64,000 nt of DNA. It comes from Chitinophaga sp. HK235. Lineage in GTDB: Bacteria > Bacteroidota > Bacteroidia > Chitinophagales > Chitinophagaceae. The translations under genes and the position numbers were made by a program. The notes beneath the pieces were generated by a model. The model was not told the origin of the DNA and did not search any database. It worked only from the letters and a program-made list of their open reading frames with translations. The DNA lies in the NCBI RefSeq assembly GCF_018255755.1, contig NZ_CP073766.1, forward strand, positions 1,798,001 through 1,862,000, written 5' to 3'. Within the stretch, counting starts at the first letter, position 1. Every line of letters begins with the position of its first letter. Below, one piece after another: positions 35,581-43,309 of the stretch.

Positions 35581-37460
35581 GGAAGCTGCAGCTGGATGAG
35601 GCACAGAAAACACTGGACAGCCTGGTGGAGAACCGGCGCCTGCCTGCACTCCGCATGCAGTATTTCCTTCAACTGATAGGAGAAGACCCCAGCAAGGTAC
35701 CGGGAACAGACAGCGACTTCAGCGAGCTGGCCAACGGCATAGAAGTACCTGTAGATGACAGTGGCTTAAAACTGATCTCCTATGAAAAGGAAGATATGGA
35801 TAAAGCCAGCGCTGCTGCCGACTGGCAGACAGGCATCGGCGTAGTTGAAACACTGGCCTCTGTTTTCCATGCCCTGCCTACCATGAATATACATGGTACC
35901 CCGCTGGGTATAGGCGTGGCCGCATGCTGGGGATTTCCCAATCTCGCCAATGCTACCAGCGCTGTTGCAAGAGGATTAAAGATTCATGCAGACTATCTCG
36001 CTTATCAGTCTTCCCACGCGAGCAAAAAAGGCGGCTTCTTACGAGCCATGCAGGACAGGATCATGCAGGCCAATGCTGCCGGACGTGAGGTAAAACAGAT
36101 CGATAAACAGATTACCACACAACAGATACGTATCCAGGTTGCCAATCAGGAAATTACAAACATCCAGCAACAGATAGATAGTTCCGCAGAAGTAGAAGAT
36201 TTTCTGAAAAACAAATATACCAACGAAGAACTCTATACCTGGATGAAAGATAACATGCGGGCGCTTTATCATCAGGTATATAATGTTGCCTACGAACTGG
36301 CAAAGAAGGCAGAAAAAGCATTCCGGTTTGAACGCGGCCTTACAGACTCTGATTTCATCCAGACCGGCTACTGGGACGCCTCACGCGACGGCCTGCTGGC
36401 AGGAGAACAGTTATATGTCAGTCTCAAACAACTGGAAGCTACCTATCAGAGCGAACGAGGATATGATTATGAGATCGTCAAACATATTTCTCTCCGGCAG
36501 ATCAACCCGCTGGCGGTATTGCAGCTAAAAGCCACCGGCCAGTGCGAATTTGAACTGCCTGAATCACTGTTTGACATGGATTATCCGGGTCATTACAACC
36601 GTCGTATAAAATCGGTGGCACTATCCATCCCCTGTATCGTTGGCCCGTATACAGGTCTGAACGCAACATTGCGGATTATGGAAAATAAATTCCGAAATTC
36701 TCCCATTGCCAAAGATGCCAATGATTACCCTGAAAAACAGGAGGAGCAAGATGATCGTTTCAGCAGCTTTATTATTCCGATCACTGCAATAGCGGCCAGT
36801 ACCGCACAAAACGACAGCGGTGTGTTTGACCTGAACTTCAAGGATGAGCGTTACCTGCCATTTGAAGGCGCCGGTGTAATCAGTAAACTGCGGCTCGAAC
36901 TGCCCTCTTTCAGGCAATTCAACTACGACACTATTTCTGATGCCGTCGTTCATCTCCGGTATACCGCCTCTGAAGGTGGTAACCGTTTGGCCAAGGCTGC
37001 CGCAGGCACTGTCAGCAACCTCTTGAAAAGTATTGAGGGATTGGGCAAAGACGAAGGATTCTTTGCAGTAGTAGACGTGCTGCATGACCTTCCCATTGAA
37101 TGGCACCAGGCATTACAGCAGAAAACGCCCGGCAATGAAATTTCGCTTCCGTTGGATAAAGTAATGGACTTCCTCCCTTATTACACCCGTATCAAAGATG
37201 ACGGGACATTAAGAGATATAAAAAAGATCAATGCCGGAGATGTTACCGCGGTAATAGCTACTGCCTCCAATGTTGGTTTGTCTCTCCTACAACAGGAAAC
37301 GTCTTTCGATTTCAGCCCCGCGGCAAAGATCGGTACCAACAAGGTTTTCACCTGTGCAACCGACGAAGCTAAATTCAACAACTGGGCGCTTAAAGTCACA
37401 GGAGTGGACCAGGAAATTGAAAAACTCTGGCTGATAATACGGTTTGTATTGAAAAACTAA
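35457..37460 (+). pseudogene. TcA-type toxin-complex gene fragment, pore and TcB-binding part
   Basis: This frame carries the C-terminal third of TcA, homologous from KDNETISQIRSRHE (about 35511) to the stop. The pore-forming region with its GIGVVETLASVFHALP and GIGVAACWGFPNLANA stretches and long coiled-coil helices (QIDKQITTQQIRIQVANQ) are visible, followed by the TcB-binding beta domain that includes SLFDMDYPGHYNRRIKSVALSIPC. It is continuous with the preceding fragment if one base is restored at AAAAAG (35506-35511). The first ~18 codons are not TcA sequence. A perfect 15-bp hairpin follows the stop. Confidence 0.75.
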
Positions 37461-37471
37461 ATAAGCTAAAA

Positions 37472-37506
37472 CTTATCAGGTGATCCCGGCCGGATCACCT
37501 GATAAG
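37472..37506. terminator. Hairpin after the TcA remnant
   Basis: A perfect 15-bp stem (37472-37486 with 37492-37506) has a 5-nt loop (CGGCC). It lacks a T run on the plus strand; on the minus strand a short TTTTAG follows. It sits between the TcA remnant and the convergent frameshifted gene, so it can end both transcripts. Confidence 0.6.
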
Positions 37507-37546
37507 AAATTGCAATTGTACAAAAACAGGCTATATAGGAAATGGG

Positions 37547-37949
37547 TTAGTTTTCATCTACGAAATAACTTACTTCAAGAAATTTATCAGCAGCACCTTC
37601 TTCTACCTGATCTACTGTTCTTAATAATCACATTGGAAGCTACCATCCCTTTGTCATTTACTTCTGAAGGTAATAGGTCATGTGCCTTATATTTATTATA
37701 ACTTTCCTGCAGCTCAGCATCGAATTTATCCATGATGGCCGCCTTCGAATTTTCATCAAGACCAGCGATGGCTAATTCCAGGAATAGTATTTCCTTTTGT
37801 TTTCCGAAGTATAGCCCTGCTACCTTGCCTACCTCTGAATGGCTTATGCTTCGATCATTGGAATGAGTAAAAATGTTGTAAAATCTTCCACCATTATCCA
37901 AATGGCTGATTGCTTCAGCAGCGTCTTTAAAGGGTTTGATTTTTTCCAT
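37547..37949 (-). pseudogene. Small protein gene with a frameshift near its 3' end
   Basis: The frame from 37949 encodes 107 residues of good character (MEKIKPFKDAAEAISHLDN, EVGKVAGLYFGKQKEILFLE), then runs into an odd basic tail (NSRSGRRRCC) and stops at 37587. The +1 frame just beyond position 37628 reads LLRTVDQVEEGAADKF and ends SYFVDEN at 37547, which looks like the true C-terminus. Removing one base (about 37628) gives a smooth 133-aa protein. The family is not recognised. Sequencing error, recent mutation or a decayed gene are all possible. It lies in the decayed Tc zone. Confidence 0.6.
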
Positions 37950-38308
37950 TGCTTAAAATTTAGTGCTATCGTTTATTCCAACAGGATATTGCATCCTGAT
38001 AAATTTAATCTTTTTAAAATCAAAAAAACAACCCATGACGTCAATACGCTATTCACCCAGGCAGATTAAACAGGTATCCAGGCATAAATCCACATATATA
38101 TGAAGAAAGCAGATCTAAAGAAATACATCCTCGCTGGCAATACAACACTAAAGTAATCGTGATCACATGATAAACTGACCAAATCCAATACCATTAAAGC
38201 ATTCGGAGCTTTTATTTATCAGTTGCAATACCTATATTCCGTTTTAAGGCTGGATGAATCAGGATGCTTTTTTCGACTGTCATTTATTACGTTATCTATT
38301 TTTCCCGT
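37950..38308. other. Intergenic region before the barrel protein gene
   Basis: No gene is supported here. It is AT-rich and holds a short inverted repeat (CAGGAT at 37982-37987 with ATCCTG at 37993-37998) that is too short to assign. It separates the divergent frameshifted gene and the outer-membrane barrel gene, so promoters for both should lie here. Confidence 0.5.
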
Positions 38309-40504
38309 ATGAAATACTTAATACCATTTTATTTTTTTATTATCTGCAGTAGTTACACTTTCGCCCAGGAAAAAATCCCTCCGGTAAAACCAGCTGTAGC
38401 TGGCAAGGATAGCAGCAAATCACTCAGAGAAGTAAACGTAGTTGCGCAAAAACCTTTCATCGCAATTGATAAGAATAAAATCATTTTATCTATTGATAAA
38501 AACAAAGTGGCCGGACAATCTGTTGCGGACATACTAAAAAAGGCACCCGGAATCACCATTCAAAACAATATCATTCTCTTTGAAGGCAGGCCCATCACTG
38601 CTCAGATGAAAGGGAAAACTATTCATCTATCTCTTTCAACACTAACAGACTTCCTGGGTGCGACGGCTGCCACCGCCATCAATGAGATAGAGATCATAAC
38701 AGTTCCGCTCTCAAACGTGGATGCATCCGCTACCAGCGCGATCATTAATCTGAAACCGGCCAAAATTCCGGCCAACGGGTATAACACCAATCTCAACTTC
38801 AAAATAGGCACCAGGTCGGATTTTGGCAATGGTGGCATAGGAACAGCCGTTAATTTTAAATACAACAAACTCTCCGGTTTGGCTGCCATCAATTATTCCA
38901 GAGACCATCAGCTGAGTAAAGAAGAAGTCACCCGCAACTTAACGCCCACAGAAAAAAACAAGACTTCTTTGATACATGAACTCAACAACAGTAACAGTCA
39001 ACCGGAAAACATACCGTTATCACTGAGCCTGGAATATACATTGAGCCCAAGAAGCCAGATAGGAACAGTCGTAAATGCCCTGTTTTCCAATACCTCAACA
39101 GAGCGGCATAACACCTCATCGATCTTCCTTCACCCCTTATCCACCGACGCTGCCGATTCGCTCATCACCATGCCGGGTACTCAAAAAAAACAAGGTCAAT
39201 CTGGCGCCATCGACCTATACTATAGATTGAAACTGGATACGGCAGGCCAGGAATTAAACTTCAACACCGCCTATTCAAAAGGACATAGCACCTATATTAA
39301 CTCGCAGGACTATGATTATTTCCTGACTGATGGCAGTTCCTATCAAACATCATCCAGCCTTAACCAATCCTCTGTCATGGATTTAGTTACCAAAAGCATA
39401 CAGGTGGACTATATCAAACCAATCCGGAAAATTAAACTGGAATCCGGATTAAAATATGGCTGGACAAGTGTTAACCAAAACCTGCAGCAAACTATAACCA
39501 ACAAAAACGGCTCTACTCAATTGAATGACGAACCCGCCTATGACGAAAATATTTTTGCGGGATATGTAAACCTGTCCGGCGCCATCGGTAATACCAGCTA
39601 TTCAATTGGTGTAAGAGGAGAAAACACTGCTATTAAATCATTCCCCATAGATACCTATGGAAGCACAAACAGAAGCTATTTCAAGGTATTTCCCACCTTA
39701 CTTTTTTCCAGGAGAGCAGGCCAAAGCAGCTTTGTTTTGAGTTATAAAAAGAGTATTGAAAGACCCCGCTTCTCCCGCTTGACAAATTTCAAATATTACA
39801 TAAGTCCTTTCTACTATTATACCGGTAACCCTGGCTTACAGCCTTATTTCCAAAATGCCACCAGGTTTTCCTGGACATTTAAAAACAGATTCCAGGTAGT
39901 AGCCAGTTACACCTGGTACAAAAACAACATGCTGGAATATGCTGAACTGGACACTATTAACAATATTACGAGAGGATTGATTGCTAATAACGGAGACTTT
40001 AGAAGTGCTATTCTGAACCCCAATTATTTTGCAAACATGACCAAATGGTGGTATACCAACACCGGCTTCAGAATTATGCAAAGACACCTTGGCTTTGTCT
40101 CCAATCAACAATCAACCAGCTTAGACAACACAAACTTTAGCGTTAATACATTAAATACCTTCACCCTTTCCAAAAGCATGAAATGTGAGTTTTATGCTTA
40201 TTATAATTCTCCTACTTATTATAGTGCCTCTAAAACCGGCGAGTTTTATTTCGTGGATGTAAGCATCTTTAAAAATGTATTAAAAGGAATGGGACAGCTT
40301 TCTCTTTCCGTAAGCGATATTTTTTTCACGAATATTTCAAAGTCAGATGCCCAATATGCACTAATCAGCTATAAATCCAGCAACAATTGGGATAGCCGGA
40401 ATGTTCTTCTAGGGTTCAATTACCGGTTCGGCAGCAAAAGTTATAAAAGTAATCAGTTAAAGAAGTCTTCAGCCACCGATGATATTAAAAGCAGGTCATA
40501 TTGA
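38309..40504 (+). CDS. TonB-dependent receptor-like outer-membrane barrel protein
   Basis: A protein of about 731 aa with a signal peptide ending SSYTFAQ. A plug-like domain follows (LREVNVVAQKPFIAIDKNKI, QSVADILKKAPGITIQNN, ITVPLSNVDASATSAIINL), then a long C-terminal barrel of the 'outer membrane beta-barrel family' type (SFVLSYKKSIERPRFSRLTNF, FYYYTGNPGLQPYFQNATRFSW). It lacks the carboxypeptidase-regulatory start of SusC proteins and is shorter, so this is a different class. Its ligand is unknown. The ATG at 38309 starts the signal peptide. No SusD or siderophore genes flank it. Confidence 0.85.
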   Translation: MKYLIPFYFFIICSSYTFAQEKIPPVKPAVAGKDSSKSLREVNVVAQKPFIAIDKNKIILSIDKNKVAGQSVADILKKAPGITIQNNIILFEGRPITAQMKGKTIHLSLSTLTDFLGATAATAINEIEIITVPLSNVDASATSAIINLKPAKIPANGYNTNLNFKIGTRSDFGNGGIGTAVNFKYNKLSGLAAINYSRDHQLSKEEVTRNLTPTEKNKTSLIHELNNSNSQPENIPLSLSLEYTLSPRSQIGTVVNALFSNTSTERHNTSSIFLHPLSTDAADSLITMPGTQKKQGQSGAIDLYYRLKLDTAGQELNFNTAYSKGHSTYINSQDYDYFLTDGSSYQTSSSLNQSSVMDLVTKSIQVDYIKPIRKIKLESGLKYGWTSVNQNLQQTITNKNGSTQLNDEPAYDENIFAGYVNLSGAIGNTSYSIGVRGENTAIKSFPIDTYGSTNRSYFKVFPTLLFSRRAGQSSFVLSYKKSIERPRFSRLTNFKYYISPFYYYTGNPGLQPYFQNATRFSWTFKNRFQVVASYTWYKNNMLEYAELDTINNITRGLIANNGDFRSAILNPNYFANMTKWWYTNTGFRIMQRHLGFVSNQQSTSLDNTNFSVNTLNTFTLSKSMKCEFYAYYNSPTYYSASKTGEFYFVDVSIFKNVLKGMGQLSLSVSDIFFTNISKSDAQYALISYKSSNNWDSRNVLLGFNYRFGSKSYKSNQLKKSSATDDIKSRSY

Positions 40505-40519
40505 CCTGTGATTTCCCGA

Positions 40520-41332
40520 AAGGGAAATAATCACAACTTATCGGGCAATTCACTCACTGCCTACGTCTGTTTTTCAAGCCATCTTTGTATCGTCAATCCA
40601 AACAAAAAACCTTCAAAATCTAACAAAATGAAAAATCAGGCAAACACTCAGGCAGTAAAAAACATAGTTTTAGTTCACGGTGCATTCGCTGATGGCTCCG
40701 GTTACAAAGGTCTTTATCAATCCCTTACCCAACAAGGGTATAATGTTACCATCGTACAAAATCCACTAACTTCTCTGGAAGACGACGTGACTGCGACCAG
40801 GGTTGCACTGGATGCTCAGGATGGCCCTGCCATCCTCGCCGGACACTCCTGGGGCGGTGCCGTTATTACTCAGGCGGGCAACCACCCCAACGTGGCAGGA
40901 CTGGTTTATATCGCGGCCTTCCAGCCAGACAATAATGAGTCTGCATTGCAGTGGTTTCAGACCATCCAGCCGGCCCCTGAGAATGGTGTACTGCCTCCGA
41001 ATGAAAAAGGAATCGTTTATTATGATAAAGCCAGGTACCATGCCGGTTTTTGTGCTGATCTGAGTGAAGAGGATGCTGCCTTCATGTATGCTTCTCAAGG
41101 CGCATTTTATGCCGAATGTTTTGTTACCCCTATCACGGATGCCGCCTGGAGAAATAAGCCTACCTATGGCATCGTTGCTACAGACGACAAAAGTATCCAT
41201 CCCGATATCCAGCGTAATATGTACAAACGCTCTAATACCCAGGTGACAGAGATCAAAGGCAGCCATGCTGTTTACATTTCACAACCACAAAAAGTAGCTG
41301 CTGTCATTGCCGAAGCAGCACAGGAAGCATCC
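40520..41332 (+). repeat. First copy of a duplicated hydrolase unit
   Basis: This segment and 42357-43236 are diverged copies of one another. The match starts at AAGGGAAATAATCACAACT (the 3' end of an AraC gene in the second copy), runs through the promoter with ATCTTTGTATCG, and continues through the hydrolase coding region. The second copy is preceded by an intact AraC gene, so the first appears to carry the last bases of such a gene as a scar. Confidence 0.7.
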
Positions 41333-41338
41333 CTTTAA
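40628..41338 (+). CDS. Alpha/beta hydrolase, copy 1 without signal peptide
   Basis: A 236-aa alpha/beta-hydrolase-fold protein. It has the oxyanion-type LVHGAFADGSG, the nucleophile elbow GHSWGG, and a C-terminal SHAVY with the catalytic His. It resembles small esterase/salicylate-esterase-like hydrolases; substrate unknown. Compared with the second copy at 42463 it differs at a few dozen of about 225 positions by eye. Its N-terminus is just MKNQANTQA, with no signal peptide, so it should be cytoplasmic. The ATG at 40628 is chosen because the longer ORF reads through the duplicated promoter. Confidence 0.9.
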   Translation: MKNQANTQAVKNIVLVHGAFADGSGYKGLYQSLTQQGYNVTIVQNPLTSLEDDVTATRVALDAQDGPAILAGHSWGGAVITQAGNHPNVAGLVYIAAFQPDNNESALQWFQTIQPAPENGVLPPNEKGIVYYDKARYHAGFCADLSEEDAAFMYASQGAFYAECFVTPITDAAWRNKPTYGIVATDDKSIHPDIQRNMYKRSNTQVTEIKGSHAVYISQPQKVAAVIAEAAQEASL

Positions 41339-41354
41339 TAACATACATTCCAGC

Positions 41355-41406
41355 TTATAACACAGGCCCCATTTGCCGTTTGCAGCAAATGGGGCCTGTG
41401 TTATAA
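41355..41406. terminator. Strong hairpin after hydrolase copy 1
   Basis: A perfect 22-bp stem (41355-41376 with 41385-41406) closes an 8-nt loop. It has no T run, but its strength and location 17 bp after the stop suggest transcript termination or 3'-end protection. It is absent after the second hydrolase copy, which has a different terminator. Confidence 0.65.
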
Positions 41407-41506
41407 AGGCACATCAGCACAAACTAAATTTTGGCCTTCGATTGATCTTTCGTACTTTAAACGTGAAACGGGCATCGTATTTTGCTAATCATTCATCTAA
41501 CTAACA

Positions 41507-42367
41507 ATGAGGCTTACACTAAGGGAGGAGAACACCGGTGGGGAATTACTGCTTTTTAAGGAAGAAGCGGGTTTTGACAGATTATTTTTTACCAGAGACC
41601 GGTTCAATAAGTATTTTACGATTGCATGGAACCCGGGAGAAAGCCAGACCGTTACCATTGATGGAACTGAACATGAATTCCCGGCCAATACCCTGCTGAC
41701 CCTTTTGTTTAACCAGACTTTCAGTTTTGAAAATTCCGCAGACATCGTTGCCTGGCAATTTAACCGGGAATTTTATTGTATTATCGATCATGATAGTGAA
41801 GTGAGCTGTGTTGGTTTCCTTTTTAGCAGTACCGATCATTTATTTATAAAGCTGGGCGATCAGGCCCAACAAAAACTACAGCTGTTATCTGATGTTTTTA
41901 CTGAGGAGTTCAAGACTTCAGACCATATCCAGAGCGAAATGCTGCTGGTATTGTTAAAGCGGCTGATCATCTATGTAACACAGCTGGCAAAGCTGGGATA
42001 TGCACCCACCAAAAAGCTTCAGGATGAAAGATTTCATATTATCCGAAAGTTCAACCTCCTCGTTGAAGCAAACTTCAAAGCTGAACACTCCGTTAGCTTT
42101 TATGCCGGGCAGCTTTGCAAGTCACCCAAAACCCTGTCCAATCTTTTTGCCATTTACAATCAGAAGACTCCTTCGCAGATAATCCAGGAAAGGATTACGG
42201 TGGAGGCTAAACGACTTTTGCGTTATACCGACAAATCGATTAAACACATCACCTTTGAGCTGGGCTTTGAAGATGTGTCCTACTTCTCCAACTTCTTCAA
42301 AAAGAACACCGGAGCATCACCCTCCGATTTCAGAAATGCAGCAGTAATATCCAATGAAGGGAAATAA
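41507..42367 (+). CDS. AraC-family transcriptional regulator between hydrolase copies
   Basis: A 286-aa regulator with a cupin-like N-terminal sensor domain and a C-terminal AraC DNA-binding domain (AGQLCKSPKTLSNLF in the first helix-turn-helix, TFELGFEDVSYFSNFFKKNTG in the second). It lies directly between the two hydrolase copies, on the same strand, and its last bases repeat the scar upstream of the first copy. It is therefore the best candidate controller of both hydrolase genes. The inducer is unknown. Confidence 0.9.
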   Translation: MRLTLREENTGGELLLFKEEAGFDRLFFTRDRFNKYFTIAWNPGESQTVTIDGTEHEFPANTLLTLLFNQTFSFENSADIVAWQFNREFYCIIDHDSEVSCVGFLFSSTDHLFIKLGDQAQQKLQLLSDVFTEEFKTSDHIQSEMLLVLLKRLIIYVTQLAKLGYAPTKKLQDERFHIIRKFNLLVEANFKAEHSVSFYAGQLCKSPKTLSNLFAIYNQKTPSQIIQERITVEAKRLLRYTDKSIKHITFELGFEDVSYFSNFFKKNTGASPSDFRNAAVISNEGK

Positions 42368-43236
42368 TCACAACTAATCGGGCAATGTGCTCATAAACGA
42401 TGCCTGCTTTTCGTCTCATCTTTGTATCGTTGATTCAAACAAAAACTTCAACGAAATAAAAAATGAAAAAGCAATCCTTACTCAGCACATTAAAAGCCGG
42501 TATCATAGCTCTCTTCACCTTAACCGGTGCAACTACCGCGGCCACTGCACAAACCGTAAAAAATGTAGTATTAGTACATGGAGCCTTTGCTGATGGCTCT
42601 GGTTATAAGGGAGTTTATGAAGCCCTTACCAAACAGGGTTTCCATGTTACGGTCGTGCAAAATCCATTAACTTCCCTGGAGGACGACGTAACAGCTACCA
42701 AACTTGCCCTGGATGCTCAGGATGGTCCTGCTATCCTTGCCGGGCACTCCTGGGGTGGCGTTGTTATCACACAGGCCGGTAACCATCCCAAAGTTGCAGG
42801 ATTGGTTTATATCGCGGCTTTCCAGCCAGACAACAATGAGTCTGCCATACAATGGTTTCAGACTGCCAAACCCGCGCCCGAGAATGGTGTACTGCCTCCG
42901 GATGAGAAAGGCATCGTTTACTATGATAAAACAAAGTTCCATGCAGGTTTCTGTGCTGATCTGAGTAAAGAAGAAGCCGCATTCATGTATGCCTCACAAG
43001 GTGCGTTTTACGGCAAATGTTTTGCCACTCCCATCACCAATGCCGCCTGGAGAAACAAACCCACCTATGGCATCGTTGCTACAGAAGATAAAAGTATTAA
43101 CCCGGACATACAGCGTAATATGTACAAACGCTCCAACACCAGGGTTACTGAGATCAAAGGCAGTCACGCCGTTTATGTCTCACAGCCGCAGAAAGTAGCC
43201 GCTGTCATTATGCAGGCCGCCAAAGAAGTGTCCGGC
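42357..43236 (+). repeat. Second copy of a duplicated hydrolase unit
   Basis: This is the partner of 40520-41332. It includes the end of the AraC gene, the AATCACAACTaATCGGGCAAT stretch, the ATCTTTGTATCGT promoter part and the hydrolase coding region. The two differ mainly at the start of the coding region, where this copy has a signal peptide. Confidence 0.7.
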
Positions 43237-43242
43237 AAATAA
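42463..43242 (+). CDS. Alpha/beta hydrolase, copy 2 with signal peptide
   Basis: A 259-aa exported alpha/beta hydrolase. Residues 1-30 are a clear signal peptide (MKKQSLLSTLKAGIIALFTL, ending TAQ). The mature part matches copy 1 almost throughout, including LVHGAFADGSG, the GHSWGG nucleophile elbow, and the C-terminal SHAVY. It presumably performs the same reaction outside the cytoplasm. It follows the AraC gene by 95 bp, with a conserved promoter-like region. Its terminator at 43269 also serves the opposite rph gene. Confidence 0.9.
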   Translation: MKKQSLLSTLKAGIIALFTLTGATTAATAQTVKNVVLVHGAFADGSGYKGVYEALTKQGFHVTVVQNPLTSLEDDVTATKLALDAQDGPAILAGHSWGGVVITQAGNHPKVAGLVYIAAFQPDNNESAIQWFQTAKPAPENGVLPPDEKGIVYYDKTKFHAGFCADLSKEEAAFMYASQGAFYGKCFATPITNAAWRNKPTYGIVATEDKSINPDIQRNMYKRSNTRVTEIKGSHAVYVSQPQKVAAVIMQAAKEVSGK

Positions 43243-43268
43243 GTCCGGAAGCGTTTTAATATAAAGTA

Positions 43269-43303
43269 AAGAATCGGGGTTATAAGCCCCGGTTCTTTTT
43301 TTT
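43269..43303 (+). terminator. Intrinsic terminator of hydrolase copy 2
   Basis: A GC-rich stem (CGGGG paired with CCCCG, extended by AGAA/TTCT across one mismatch) around a TTATAAG loop is followed by eight T. It lies between convergent genes and is a classic rho-independent terminator in the plus direction. Confidence 0.85.
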
Positions 43304-43309
43304 ATCAAC

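Noticed and set aside
38309..40504. Calling the barrel protein a siderophore receptor
   Set aside because: No siderophore or Fur-related genes flank it and the sequence shows only general plug and barrel features.
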